A DNA stretch of 64,000 nt from JAVSMW01 sp032027005 (lineage in GTDB: Bacteria > Bacillota > Thermincolia > Thermincolales > UBA2595): positions 62,001 to 126,000 of the forward strand of contig JAVSMW010000010.1 of the NCBI GenBank assembly GCA_032027005.1. Direction: 5' to 3'. The position numbers and the translations under genes are program-made. This document shows positions 1 through 8,799 of this stretch, one piece after another. The notes under the pieces are model-generated. The model was not told the origin of the DNA. It did no database searches and worked only from the letters and a program-made list of their open reading frames with translations. Position 1 is the stretch's first letter, and every line of letters begins with the position of its first letter.

Positions 1-1074
1 GACCAGGTCACCAAAACGGCCCTTAAATCTCTCCACCATTTGCGGGGTCAGAGAAATCTCCGGAACCAGGACAACAGCCTCTCTGCCCTTTTGCAGACAG
101 TGGGCAATGGCCTGCAGATACACTTCGGTTTTACCGCTGCCGGTAACTCCGTGCAGCAGAACAGGATGGTAGCGTCCTGTATCCAGCCATTTTTTGATTT
201 GATTAAGTGCTGACAACTGTTCCAGTGTAGGCGGTAAAGGGACAGTGGCCTTGAAATTCCTGTCCGCAAAAGGATCCCGGCGGACAGGAGCTTCTGTAAT
301 TTTAAGCCATCCCTTAGCCACCAGTTGACGAATTGTGGCTGGTGTTGTTCCGGCCTGGCTGGCAGCTTCAGCCATAGGCAGGCTCACCTGACCGGTAAAA
401 CACCGCATCACAGCAGCCTGTTTTGGTGCTTTGGCTGATAGACCTGCTATCAAATCAGACAGTTCTGCATCCTGAACTGCAGAAACCAAAATTTGTTCAG
501 TACGCGGTTTGATCTTGGCCTTCATCACTCCAACTGTCTTAATAAGGCCCTGCTCCGTGAGCTTTTTTAAAGCCTGCCGGGCTGCTTTCTGGCCAAAATT
601 TCTGAATAACTCCGGGAAAGGTGTTTTCCCCCTGTTTATGATATAACTGTAAATCTCTTTTTCAGTACTTTGCAGGAAATCTCCAGTATTCTGCCAGAGA
701 CTATCAATATGATCATCCGCCAATGCGTACCGGTGATCAACCATTCTGGAACCCGCCGGCATAATACTGTGCATGACCTCGACCAAGGGGCACATATAAC
801 GTTCAGACATCCATCTGGCCAAGTCAAGCAAATCCCTGTTGAACAAAGGGGAATCATCGACTACAGAGATAATATCTTTGGTTTGGGGAACATCTGGTTT
901 TTCACTGAAACCCACTACATAGCCTTCCACGGTTCTCTGTCCAAAAGGAACAATTACCCTCATTCCTTCAACTAACCGACCGGTCATGTGGTCAGGAATC
1001 CGGTAGTGAAAAACCCGGTCAAGCTTTTTGGCTGACACATCTACAATTATTTCAGCATAGGCTTGGTTGGTCAT
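1..1074 (-). CDS. priA: Primosomal protein N' (PriA helicase), N-terminal part
   Basis: This is the first 358 codons of PriA, the replication-restart DNA helicase that reloads the replisome at stalled forks; the helicase C-terminus lies outside the window. The reading frame is open from the ATG to the window edge. The start reads MTNQAYAEIIVDVSAKKLDR, the typical PriA 3'-DNA-binding domain, and a Walker A motif GVTGSGKTEVYL sits at about residues 309-320, followed by VLVPEISLTPQM typical of the helicase core. A strong ribosome-binding site (GGAGG) lies 5 nt upstream of the ATG. The gene lies downstream of metK on the same strand, separated by a terminator and by a tiny gene on the other strand. 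Identification rests on visible motifs and is secure. Confidence 0.95.
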   Translation of the reverse strand, partial: MTNQAYAEIIVDVSAKKLDRVFHYRIPDHMTGRLVEGMRVIVPFGQRTVEGYVVGFSEKPDVPQTKDIISVVDDSPLFNRDLLDLARWMSERYMCPLVEVMHSIMPAGSRMVDHRYALADDHIDSLWQNTGDFLQSTEKEIYSYIINRGKTPFPELFRNFGQKAARQALKKLTEQGLIKTVGVMKAKIKPRTEQILVSAVQDAELSDLIAGLSAKAPKQAAVMRCFTGQVSLPMAEAASQAGTTPATIRQLVAKGWLKITEAPVRRDPFADRNFKATVPLPPTLEQLSALNQIKKWLDTGRYHPVLLHGVTGSGKTEVYLQAIAHCLQKGREAVVLVPEISLTPQMVERFKGRFGDLV

Positions 1075-1286
1075 AATTCCTCCACACAGCATAAGTTGGC
1101 TAAGTTTCCATATTATTATATTATATCAGAAATACCCGGCGGATTAAAGGATTATAGTCATCAATGCAGTCTCCAAGCTTAATTAAACGTTTTTTTCTGC
1201 AAACGGTTGTAACCCATTAGAACTCCTTTTCATATTATTAATTGAGAGCCGAAAGCGATCAAACTTTTATAAAGGAGGATGTTTCG

Positions 1287-1376
1287 ATGGGTGGAGGATT
1301 CTTTGGTGACAACAATTTTGCGTTTATTCTCTTCTTAGTTCTGGTCCTTTTATTCTTTGGAGACGGCAAGTGGTAA
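1287..1376 (+). CDS. YjcZ-like tiny membrane protein (29 aa)
   Basis: A 29-residue ORF too short for most callers. It begins MGGGFFGDNNFAFILFL, continues as a single hydrophobic helix and ends in GDGKW. An excellent ribosome-binding site (AAAGGAGGATG) lies just upstream, and a strong intrinsic terminator follows the stop within about 20 nt, so this looks like an independent transcription unit. The glycine-rich N-terminus plus one short transmembrane segment matches the YjcZ/sporulation-protein class of tiny Firmicute proteins, often spore- or membrane-associated. The exact function is unknown. It is convergent with metK. Confidence 0.7.
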   Translation: MGGGFFGDNNFAFILFLVLVLLFFGDGKW

Positions 1377-1392
1377 AATAATCAGCTAAAAA

Positions 1393-1443
1393 GGGAGTGT
1401 CGCAAAACTACTTTTTAAGTAGTTAGCGGCACTCTCTTTTTAT
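1393..1443 (+). terminator. Intrinsic terminator after the tiny YjcZ-like gene
   Basis: An inverted repeat GAGTGTCGC ... GCGGCACTC with an inner ACTAC/GTAGT-type stem is followed by TCTTTTTAT on the plus strand. It sits directly after the 29-aa gene. Confidence 0.8.
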
Positions 1444-1447
1444 ATGA

Positions 1448-1498
1448 CAAAAAAGGGGCCCCTGCTCTACGAACTATGTTCGTTTTGCAAAAGCCCCA
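1448..1498 (-). terminator. Intrinsic terminator of metK
   Basis: On the minus strand GGGGCTTTTGC pairs with GCAGGGGCCCC around an inner CGAAC/GTTCG stem and runs into TTTTTTG. It lies 25 nt past the metK stop. The two back-to-back terminators separate the convergent genes. Confidence 0.75.
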
Positions 1499-1522
1499 TT
1501 GTTTCACTGTATTTATAGAATA

Positions 1523-2713
1523 TTATAATCCGGCACCTTTACGTAGGGCTTCAGCTTTGTCGGTTCTTTCCCAGGATAGGTCCAGATCATTGCGGCCAAA
1601 ATGCCCGTAAGCTGCAGTCTGCTTGTAGATAGGTCTTCTCAAATCCAATTCCTTGATGATCCCGGCAGGCCGCAGGTCGAAGTTTTTCTGAACCAGGTCG
1701 ACCAGGGTTTCTTCATCTACTTTCCCGGTCCCGAAGGTTTCCACCAAAATCGATACAGGCTTGGCCACACCAATAGCATAAGCCAGCTGGACCTCGCAAC
1801 GGTCAGCCAATCCGGCAGCCACAATATTCTTGGCTACGTAACGGGCAGCATAGGCAGCTGAGCGGTCTACCTTGGTGGGGTCTTTCCCGGAGAAAGCCCC
1901 GCCGCCATGCCGGGCCATCCCGCCATAGGTATCCACTATAATTTTCCGGCCGGTCACCCCTGAGTCTCCCTGGGGACCGCCAATTACAAATCGGCCGGTG
2001 GGATTGACAAAGATTTTGGTGTTGGCGTCCATTAACTCCTTAGGGACAACCGGGTTAATAACATTTTCAATGATATCTTGCCTGATGGTTTCCAGGGAAA
2101 CATCCTGTCCGTGCTGGGTGGAAATAACCACTGCATCAACCCTGACCGGTCTATCCCCGTCATATTCCACAGTTACCTGACTTTTTCCGTCAGGCCTGAG
2201 ATATTCCAATTCTCCGCTTTTTCTGGCTTCAGTCAGCCTGCGGGCCAACCTGTGGGCAAGAGAAATCGGCAGTGGCATCAGTTCGGGTGTCTCATTGGAA
2301 GCATAGCCAAACATCATACCCTGATCCCCAGCACCAGTGGCCTCAATTTCAGCATCAGACATCTCACCGGTCTTTGCTTCCAAGGCCTTGTCAACACCCA
2401 TGGCGATATCTGGTGACTGCTCATCGATAGAAGTAATCACAGCGCAGGTATCACAGTCAAAACCAAATTTAGCCCTGGTATAACCGATTTCCCTGATGGT
2501 TTCCCGGACAACCTTGGGGATATCCACATAACAGCCAGTCGTAATCTCGCCCATCACCAAAACCAGACCTGTAGTAACTGCCGTCTCGCAGGCTACCCTG
2601 GCCATTGGGTCTTTGGCAAAGATGGCATCCAATACTGAATCAGAAATCTGGTCAGCTATTTTATCAGGATGACCTTCAGTCACCGATTCAGAAGTAAAAA
2701 ACCTTTTTGTCAA
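1523..2713 (-). CDS. metK: S-adenosylmethionine synthetase
   Basis: Makes S-adenosylmethionine from methionine and ATP in the cytosol. The 396-residue protein has the normal family length and all signature stretches: SESVTEGHPDKIADQISD at the N-terminus, GAGDQGMMFGYA in the middle and GGGAFSGKDPTKVDRSAAY near the C-terminus (P-loop-like phosphate-binding region). The start is a TTG: a GGAGG box is 8 nt upstream of it, and the nearby ATG is out of frame. It lies 24 nt downstream of coaBC on the same strand, so it may be cotranscribed. No SAM riboswitch is visible in the short gap upstream. Confidence 0.97.
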   Translation of the reverse strand: MTKRFFTSESVTEGHPDKIADQISDSVLDAIFAKDPMARVACETAVTTGLVLVMGEITTGCYVDIPKVVRETIREIGYTRAKFGFDCDTCAVITSIDEQSPDIAMGVDKALEAKTGEMSDAEIEATGAGDQGMMFGYASNETPELMPLPISLAHRLARRLTEARKSGELEYLRPDGKSQVTVEYDGDRPVRVDAVVISTQHGQDVSLETIRQDIIENVINPVVPKELMDANTKIFVNPTGRFVIGGPQGDSGVTGRKIIVDTYGGMARHGGGAFSGKDPTKVDRSAAYAARYVAKNIVAAGLADRCEVQLAYAIGVAKPVSILVETFGTGKVDEETLVDLVQKNFDLRPAGIIKELDLRRPIYKQTAAYGHFGRNDLDLSWERTDKAEALRKGAGL

Positions 2714-2737
2714 CTTGCATACCTCCTCATGCTGATC

Positions 2738-3928
2738 CTACAGCATTATTTTGATCCGGTCCAATATCCTGTTGGCTACCTCTTTTTTGTCCATCTTGTC
2801 CAACTGTTCTGTCCGTCCGTCTTTATACAGGAATTTGACGATATTGGTATCTGTGCCAAATCCTGCACCGGCCAAAGTAACATCATTGGCCACAATAAAA
2901 TCCAGGTTCTTTTCCCGGACCTTTTTTTCAGCGTTCTGAATTAAGTTATCTGTTTCGGCGGCAAACCCCACTAAAATTCGGTCACCTTTGTTTTGCCCAA
3001 GATAATGTAAAATATCGGGATTCCTGGTCAATTCCAGGAACCAATCAGAGGGCCCTTTCTTCAGCTTCGAACCCAGTCTTTCCCTGGGATGGTAATCTGC
3101 TACAGCCGCGCTCTTAATAACCACATCGGACTCGCCATAATGGGTAACAACAGCATCAAACATATCATGGGCTGAAATTACAGGGACATATGTTACCCCC
3201 GCCGGTACCGGGAGGTTCACCGGGCCGGAAATCAGGATTACCCTGGCACCTCTGGCCACCGCTGCTTCGGCAATGGCATAGCCCATTTTACCTGTGCTGC
3301 CGTTTGTAAGAAAGCGCACCGGATCTATATATTCCCTGGTTGGTCCTGCTGTGATCAGAATAGTTTGACCGGTCAGATCCCTGGGACAGACTAACAAATC
3401 AGTTATCTTCCGGAAAATATGATCTATTTCGGGCAGCCGGCCTTTACCCTCATATCCGCAGGCCAGGTGTCCGGCCGCCGGTTCGATGAAGTGATAACCA
3501 TAAGAGGAAAGTACTTTGATGTTATCCTGAACTATTGGGTTTTCATACATATGTACATTCATGGCCGGAGCGAACAGCACCGGTGCCCCGGTAGCCATAA
3601 TCGTAGTTGTTAAGATATCATCCGCAATTCCAGCCCGCACTTTTCCGATCACATTAGCAGTAGCAGGTACTACAGCCAGCAAGTCAGCCTTGTCCGCCAG
3701 GGAAATGTGCTGCACTTCCCACTCTTTGGGAGCTTCGAACAACCCGGTAGTTACCCGGTTGCGGGAAATAGTCTGCATGGTAAGAGGAGTAATAAACTCA
3801 GCTGCAGATTCAGTCATCACTACATGAACATCAGCCCCGGCTTTGTTAAGCCTGCTTACCAGGTCCGGAACCTTATATGCGGCAATTCCCCCAGTTATCC
3901 CCAGAATTATGCATTTGTCAGCCAGCAT
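2738..3928 (-). CDS. coaBC: Bifunctional phosphopantothenoylcysteine decarboxylase/synthetase (CoaBC)
   Basis: Carries out two steps of coenzyme A synthesis: CoaB joins cysteine to 4'-phosphopantothenate using CTP, and CoaC decarboxylates the product using FMN. The N-terminal CoaC flavoprotein domain (residues about 1-180) shows GITGGIAAYK, the PAMN substrate-recognition motif and the ACGYEGKGRL flap with the catalytic cysteine. The CoaB domain (about 185-396) shows ITAGPTREYIDPVRFLTN, a variant of the dinucleotide-binding loop, and GFAAET. Length is normal for the fusion. It sits in the remA-gmk-rpoZ-coaBC order common in Firmicutes, 31 nt after rpoZ. The ribosome-binding site before the ATG is weak. 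Confidence 0.96.
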   Translation of the reverse strand: MLADKCIILGITGGIAAYKVPDLVSRLNKAGADVHVVMTESAAEFITPLTMQTISRNRVTTGLFEAPKEWEVQHISLADKADLLAVVPATANVIGKVRAGIADDILTTTIMATGAPVLFAPAMNVHMYENPIVQDNIKVLSSYGYHFIEPAAGHLACGYEGKGRLPEIDHIFRKITDLLVCPRDLTGQTILITAGPTREYIDPVRFLTNGSTGKMGYAIAEAAVARGARVILISGPVNLPVPAGVTYVPVISAHDMFDAVVTHYGESDVVIKSAAVADYHPRERLGSKLKKGPSDWFLELTRNPDILHYLGQNKGDRILVGFAAETDNLIQNAEKKVREKNLDFIVANDVTLAGAGFGTDTNIVKFLYKDGRTEQLDKMDKKEVANRILDRIKIML

Positions 3929-3959
3929 ACCAGATCACCGCATTTCCGCTTGGATTCAC

Positions 3960-4166
3960 TTACTTTATGCCAGACTTGGTCCGTTCGTAAGCTATTTTGT
4001 TCTTGGCAATTTCCTCAAGGGCCAGACTCACCGGTTTATATGAGTCTGCTTCCACCATTTTGGCGCTGCCTTCAGTAATTTCCCTGGCCCGCTTGGCCGT
4101 GGCAACTACCAATGTGTACTTACTATCAACATGATTCATCAAGACATCCAAAGAAGGTTGCTTCAA
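3960..4166 (-). CDS. rpoZ: RNA polymerase omega subunit
   Basis: Small structural subunit that stabilises the beta' subunit of RNA polymerase. The protein starts MKQPSLDVLM and contains YTLVVATAKRARE and KPVSLALEEIAKNKI, both hallmarks of RpoZ. I place the start at a TTG (comp. 4164-4166), preceded by AAGGGAG at 8 nt. The longer frame with a GTG at 4187 would add seven residues not usual for the family and would place the ribosome-binding site inside the gene. It follows gmk by about 30 nt and is probably cotranscribed with gmk and coaBC. Confidence 0.92.
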   Translation of the reverse strand: MKQPSLDVLMNHVDSKYTLVVATAKRAREITEGSAKMVEADSYKPVSLALEEIAKNKIAYERTKSGIK

Positions 4167-4199
4167 TTTGTTAACTCCCTTCACCACTACAGGTTGGTT

Positions 4200-4829
4200 T
4201 TATAACTTGGGAACTACCAGTGCTGCCTGCGGCCCACCGTCGGGCATAAAGCGATGCCGCTGAGTCCGGCATTTTTCTGCCTCAATAATACTTTCTACCT
4301 TATTGACGGCTTGAGCTAAGACATCATTTATCACAATATAATTATATTCATTCAGTTTGGACATTTCTCCTAAAACTTTGTCCATTCTTTTGTTAATTAT
4401 TTCCATCGAATCTGTAGCTCTGCCTACAATCCTGCTTCTCAGAACCTCTACTGACGGGGGAGCAACAAAAATGTAAATCCCTTCAGGTGCTTTTTCCTTA
4501 ACCTTTAAGGCACCCTGAACATCAATTTCCAGGATTACATCTCTGCCGGCAGCTATAGCTTCTGCTACAGGAGCTTTTGGTGTTCCGTAATAATTATCAT
4601 AAACCCGGGCCCATTCTAGAAACTCATCATGATCCAGCATTTCCTCAAATTCTTCTTTGCTCTTAAAATGGTAGCTGATACCATCCTGTTCTCCATCTCT
4701 TGGTGACCTGGTTGTGGCAGAAATTGAATAATATATGTCGGGCCGGTGCTGGAGCAAGGCTTTGCAAATGGTGCCCTTTCCTGTGCCCGAGGGGCCCGAA
4801 ATAATAATCAGCAAGCCCGGTACTGTCAT
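4200..4829 (-). CDS. gmk: Guanylate kinase
   Basis: Phosphorylates GMP to GDP with ATP in purine nucleotide metabolism. The 209-residue protein carries the P-loop GPSGTGKGT at about residues 12-20, the GMP-binding segment STSATTRSPR-like (here ISATTRSPRDGE), the YGTPKAPV lid residues and EIDVQGA. Length is normal. It lies between the remA-type gene and rpoZ, a conserved Firmicute gene order, with a 23-nt gap to the former. Confidence 0.97.
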   Translation of the reverse strand: MTVPGLLIIISGPSGTGKGTICKALLQHRPDIYYSISATTRSPRDGEQDGISYHFKSKEEFEEMLDHDEFLEWARVYDNYYGTPKAPVAEAIAAGRDVILEIDVQGALKVKEKAPEGIYIFVAPPSVEVLRSRIVGRATDSMEIINKRMDKVLGEMSKLNEYNYIVINDVLAQAVNKVESIIEAEKCRTQRHRFMPDGGPQAALVVPKL

Positions 4830-4852
4830 CCACCTCTCCCCTTTATAATATT

Positions 4853-5125
4853 TTATTCAGAGATATCTTCCTGATGTGATGATTCCTTGGCAGCCAGGCG
4901 GTGAGCAACAGTTTCCGGCTGCACAGCCGAAAGAATTACATGATCACTGTCTGTAATAATTACCGCTCTGGTTCTACGGCCATAGGTGGCATCAATTAAC
5001 ATCCCCCGGTCACGGGCTTCAGTAATGATCCTCTTGATAGGGGCTGATTCCGGGCTGACAATGGCAATGATTCTGTTAGCAGAAACAATATTGCCAAATC
5101 CAATGTTAATAAGCTTGATTTCCAT
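4853..5125 (-). CDS. remA: RemA-type DUF370 regulatory protein
   Basis: A 90-residue protein with the DUF370/RemA signature: IKLINIGFGNIVSANRIIAI, then PESAPIKRII and DATYGRRTRAVIITD. In Bacillus subtilis RemA is a DNA-binding activator of biofilm matrix genes. In many Clostridia the same protein is an uncharacterised neighbour of gmk and yicC, which is exactly the context here. The tail after about residue 75 is acidic and variable. The family assignment is firm; a matrix-regulating role in this organism is inference. Confidence 0.88.
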   Translation of the reverse strand: MEIKLINIGFGNIVSANRIIAIVSPESAPIKRIITEARDRGMLIDATYGRRTRAVIITDSDHVILSAVQPETVAHRLAAKESSHQEDISE

Positions 5126-5241
5126 TTCATTCCCTCCTCATAATTTAAAGTGCAAATATATAAGTAATATTGTAAACGGGTACTTTATATTTTCCCCGTA
5201 TAACGCCAAAATACTCGGTTTAATCCGCGGAGAACCGGTAA

Positions 5242-6120
5242 TTATTCAATATTTTGCACCTGTTCTCTGATTTTCTCGACTTCACTCTTAGCTTTGATTA
5301 CAACTGATGAAATATTCAGGTCATTTGACTTGGACCCGATAGTATTAAACTCCCGGTTTAGTTCCTGGACCAGGAAATCAAGTTTCCGGCCCACAGACTC
5401 ATCAGAGTTCAGCGTATTCCGCATTTCCTGGAAATGACTTCTGAGTCTCACTAATTCCTCGGAAATGCTGCACCTGTCGGCAAAAATCGCCAATTCAGCA
5501 GCTATCCGGCTCTCATCGACATCTACCTCAGGTGCTAGTTCCTTTAGGCGCTGTTGGAGTTTGTCTCTATATTCGGTTACCACAGCAGGTGCCCGGCCGG
5601 CAATCCCTTCGGTATACTCTTCCAGTCTGGCCACACGTTTATGTAAGTCCTCGCTTAATCTCCGGCCTTCAGTTGTCCGCATATCCACCAATTGGGCCAA
5701 TGCCTGGTCAACAGCCTGGCTCAAGGAGGGCCACAGCTGTTCCAGGTCATCCTGAACCTCTTCGATAGAGATTACTTCCGGCAGCCGCGCTATGTCAATT
5801 ACGGAAGGCTTTCCTTCGATGCCAATACCTTCCCGCAATTCCTCCAATGCACTATAATACGCTATAGCCAAGTCTTTGTCAACTCGGATTGTCTTTGTGC
5901 CCTGGCCATGATTTTCCACTGTCACAAACACATCAAGGCGGCCGCGGGAAACGCGTTCCTGAATCTGTTTGCGGATCCTGTCTTCCAGGGCAACATAATA
6001 CTTAGGCAGCCTGACCACCACTTCACAAAACCGGTGATTGACTGATTTGATTTCCACATTGAAAGACTTGACCACAGCTTCGTTTTCCCCGCGCCCATAG
6101 CCGGTCATACTTTTTATCAT
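5242..6120 (-). CDS. YicC/YloC family endoribonuclease
   Basis: A 292-residue protein with the YicC N-terminal signature MIKSMTGYGRGE, a central FNVEIKSVNHRF(C)E stretch and the conserved C-terminal region KLDFLVQELNREFNTIGSKS. Members of this family act as endoribonucleases in RNA turnover (shown for E. coli YicC and B. subtilis YloC). Length matches the family. It is the first gene of the yicC-remA-gmk-rpoZ-coaBC run, with about 115 nt before the remA-type gene in which no clear terminator is visible. Confidence 0.92.
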   Translation of the reverse strand: MIKSMTGYGRGENEAVVKSFNVEIKSVNHRFCEVVVRLPKYYVALEDRIRKQIQERVSRGRLDVFVTVENHGQGTKTIRVDKDLAIAYYSALEELREGIGIEGKPSVIDIARLPEVISIEEVQDDLEQLWPSLSQAVDQALAQLVDMRTTEGRRLSEDLHKRVARLEEYTEGIAGRAPAVVTEYRDKLQQRLKELAPEVDVDESRIAAELAIFADRCSISEELVRLRSHFQEMRNTLNSDESVGRKLDFLVQELNREFNTIGSKSNDLNISSVVIKAKSEVEKIREQVQNIE

Positions 6121-6363
6121 TTACTACACCTCGCCTTGGTTTAATACGACTTATTCTGCATTATTATACACTCTTTTTCTGTTTTCAATAATTTCCTTTT
6201 AAAGTGGGTAGACCCCCGTAGAGTAGTGGAGAGTGGTCTGGTCCTGTCTCAACCGCAAATTTTGCTAAAAATCTATAGTTCTACCTGATAATAGAAATTC
6301 CTTTTGATTTTCTTAAAATTACTGGGTTTTTTTGAGAAATTTAACGATTTCATGGAAAATCAT

Positions 6364-6397
6364 CAAAAAATCCACCCAGGTTCTTACGCGGGTGGAT
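6364..6397 (-). terminator. Intrinsic terminator of the chemoreceptor gene
   Basis: On the minus strand ATCCACCC and GGGTGGAT form a perfect 8-bp stem around a 12-nt loop, followed by TTTTTTGATG. It starts 18 nt beyond the chemoreceptor stop codon. The rest of the 6121-6363 gap shows no gene. Confidence 0.88.
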
Positions 6398-6414
6398 TAG
6401 ATGCAGTATGTATT

Positions 6415-8313
6415 TTAATTTAATTTAAACTGGGCAGTCAGGTTTTCCAGATCCCGCGCCATTAAGGCCATAGTTTCCGCAGACCTGGCAATATTCTCGA
6501 CAACATTTTTCATTTCCTGACCGGACGTTCCCACGTTTGAAACAGCCAGGGCCGATTTTTCAGACACATAGCCAATGTTCTCAACCATGGCTTTAACATT
6601 TATACTCCCGTCGGCCATCTCACCGCTAGCCGCCGCGTTTTCTTCGACTATTGCAGCTACCGTGTTGATAGCCCCAACCATATCTTCGCTTTTGTCAAGC
6701 ATCCGGTCTGTTGCATCTTTTATCTGTTGTATCTGCAGGTTGGCCTGGTCAGCTAACTGATGTATATCCTGAAGAGCCACGCTGGCTTGGCCTGCCCGCT
6801 CAAACACCCTCTCTACTTCCTGTGTTCCGGCATTCATTTCGGCAACCGCTTGTTCAATACCCTGAGCGATTGAAGCCACCAGTTCCTCGATGGCTTTGGT
6901 GGACTTGCTGCTGCGTTCCGCCAGTTTACGTATTTCATCAGCAACCACAGCAAAACCTTTTCCGTGAATGCCTGCCCGTGCCGCTTCAATGGCAGCATTA
7001 AGGGCGAGGAGATTGGTTTGAGAGGCAATTTCATCAATAACTAAGATAATTTCCCCAATTTGTTTCGACCTGTCGCCCAGAGCTTTAATTGTTTTTGCCG
7101 CCCGATCAACAACCACCTTGATATTGCCCATATCGTCAAGGGTTCTTAGAATAACTTCCCGGCCGTGAGCGGATGAAACAGCTGTTTTATTCGACGAGTC
7201 TGCAACAGTAGTACTATTTTGGGCAACCTGGCGAATTTCTTCTGCAATTTCATTGACATACCCGGCTGTTTTAACCACATGTTTTTCCTGTTCTACGGCT
7301 CCTGAGGCCACTTGCTGTAGTGAATCATAAAATTGCTTCATGACCTCCACGGCCTGCGTGACACTCACCCGCTGATCGGCACTGCCGTCTTCAACAGCCT
7401 TAACCGTGTTGGCAATAGCTTCGACAATTTCCTCAGTGCCCAACCGGGCCCGGTGGGAAGTTTCATATAACTCATTACTGGTTTGGGCTACCTGCCCAAT
7501 ACTTTCCCTGACGCGTCCAATCAACCCGCACAAATTGGCCAACATCCGGTTAAACTGCCCGGCCAGGTCACCAATCTCGTCATGTGAACTAACTTTTATT
7601 TCCTGAGTAAGGTCTCCTTGCATATCGGCAATATCTTGCATTGACTTAACCATTTTTCTGATAGGGCGAGTCAAATATCCAGAAAACAGGATACTTAAAA
7701 CAATTCCGACTAAAAGGGCGATCCCACCGGCATAGTAATACCGATTTAGCAGTGCTTTTTCCTCATCCAGCACCTGTTGTGCGGAGATGTCCACCGCCAA
7801 AGTCGCCACAGTCTGACCCTGGGAATTCTTAATCGGGGCATATCCGGTCTTAAAGGTGCCCCACTGATCAGTATACATTTCCTCTGTATACACGGTCTGA
7901 CCTTGCAAAGCCTTCTGGATTTCAGGCTCCAAGTCATATTCGTCACCCAGATTTGACATGTCTTCACCTGTAGCTGCATCAACAACGAAAATTACCTTTT
8001 CCTCATTCTTGGGAGCCAGGGTATACACATAGGTAGCTTTGTTTATATCTCTTATGTGCTGAAGTTTGGCCTTTATTTCTTTATAGACTTCTGTGCCTTC
8101 GTCCTGGGGTGTTTTCAAGGTGGCATGGGCATCGCCGTCAATCATCAGTGAGCCTGTACTGGCAATTGACACCAGCCTGTGACCCAGTTGATCTTCTAGG
8201 GCTTTTTTGGCCTTTGAATAACTTAGATACCCGGTGATGACGGTTAGTCCCATAAATGTAACCACGAAAACAATGAAGAACTTAAGTCTTAATGAAACTC
8301 TTAGCCTCTGCAT
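6415..8313 (-). CDS. Methyl-accepting chemotaxis protein with periplasmic-type sensor domain
   Basis: A transmembrane chemoreceptor that controls the CheA kinase. From the N-terminus: TM1 at about residues 10-32; an extracytoplasmic sensor of about 160 residues resembling a Cache/PAS-like domain (ATYVYTLAP, GYAPIKNSQGQTVATLAVDIS); TM2 at about 194-213; HAMP (TRPIRKMVKSMQDIAD...DEIGDLAGQFN); then a long coiled-coil signalling domain with the hairpin hallmark EIASQTNLLALNAAIEAARA. I chose the ATG at 8313, which has GAGGTGG 4 nt upstream; an upstream TTG in frame would add five residues. No other chemotaxis gene is nearby, so the ligand cannot be guessed. Confidence 0.93.
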   Translation of the reverse strand: MQRLRVSLRLKFFIVFVVTFMGLTVITGYLSYSKAKKALEDQLGHRLVSIASTGSLMIDGDAHATLKTPQDEGTEVYKEIKAKLQHIRDINKATYVYTLAPKNEEKVIFVVDAATGEDMSNLGDEYDLEPEIQKALQGQTVYTEEMYTDQWGTFKTGYAPIKNSQGQTVATLAVDISAQQVLDEEKALLNRYYYAGGIALLVGIVLSILFSGYLTRPIRKMVKSMQDIADMQGDLTQEIKVSSHDEIGDLAGQFNRMLANLCGLIGRVRESIGQVAQTSNELYETSHRARLGTEEIVEAIANTVKAVEDGSADQRVSVTQAVEVMKQFYDSLQQVASGAVEQEKHVVKTAGYVNEIAEEIRQVAQNSTTVADSSNKTAVSSAHGREVILRTLDDMGNIKVVVDRAAKTIKALGDRSKQIGEIILVIDEIASQTNLLALNAAIEAARAGIHGKGFAVVADEIRKLAERSSKSTKAIEELVASIAQGIEQAVAEMNAGTQEVERVFERAGQASVALQDIHQLADQANLQIQQIKDATDRMLDKSEDMVGAINTVAAIVEENAAASGEMADGSINVKAMVENIGYVSEKSALAVSNVGTSGQEMKNVVENIARSAETMALMARDLENLTAQFKLN

Positions 8314-8693
8314 TATGCCACCTCGCAATATAGACTCTATACCAACTTTCTCCTTTTTTCGGGTTTTTCCTGCGTATTAAAATTTATTTCTTTAAATTTC
8401 CAGAACCCAAGGCAGGTGCACTAGAAAGGCGCGCCTCGTTCAGTTCCCTCGGCACGCGCCTCTCTACCCTCTGGGTATCCATATCCGCAAGCAGCAAAGC
8501 TGCAACGGCTATAGATGTACTACACACCTTAGCCTTTTCCATAGCGGAGCTATGGCCGCTTTAGCGGCTTACAGATCCGGCTGCGAATACCAGAACGTTA
8601 CATGTCCCTGGGTAAGCGGGCCGCTTTAGCGGCTTACAGATCCGGCTGCCCCTTGCGGGTACAAATGTGGAAAGATATACTTTCCTGTAGTAT
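8314..8693. other. Gene-free region with short perfect hairpins
   Basis: No convincing gene. The stretch holds several tiny-loop inverted repeats: an AGGCGCG/CGCGCCT stem near 8430-8467, GCAGC-AAA-GCTGC near 8492-8504, ATAGC-GGA-GCTAT near 8541-8553, and GCCGC-TTTA-GCGGC twice within the 31-bp direct repeat. A 70-codon minus-strand ORF overlapping the repeat looks spurious, as it has no ribosome-binding site or recognisable sequence. The promoter of the chemoreceptor gene must lie in its left part. Confidence 0.5.
8554..8649. repeat. 31-bp exact direct repeat (two copies)
   Basis: Copies at 8554-8584 and 8619-8649 are identical over 31 bp, starting GGCCGCTTTAGCGGC and ending GATCCGGCTGC, with 34 bp between them. 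Each copy contains the perfect palindrome GCCGC-TTTA-GCGGC. Origin unknown. Confidence 0.85.
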
Positions 8694-8750
8694 AAAAAAG
8701 GATTTGCCCTTTGCATTATTTTGTTTCTTCTGCAAAAAGCAAACCCTTTT
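8694..8750 (-). terminator. Intrinsic terminator of dapL
   Basis: On the minus strand AAGGGTTTGC pairs with GCAAATCCTT (one G-U pair) and is followed by TTTTTATAC. It lies about 50 nt past the dapL stop. Confidence 0.75.
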
Positions 8751-8799
8751 CTATTTATTGTAATCGTTTTCAAAAAATCTTTTCCGTCAAAGCTGCCGA

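Noticed and set aside
8314..8540. c-di-GMP riboswitch ahead of the chemoreceptor gene
   Set aside because: I looked for the conserved GEMM aptamer segments and did not find them. Only short hairpins are present.
8561..8773. A 70-codon minus-strand ORF overlapping the 31-bp repeat and the dapL terminator
   Set aside because: No ribosome-binding site, it spans a terminator and a direct repeat, and the product resembles nothing.
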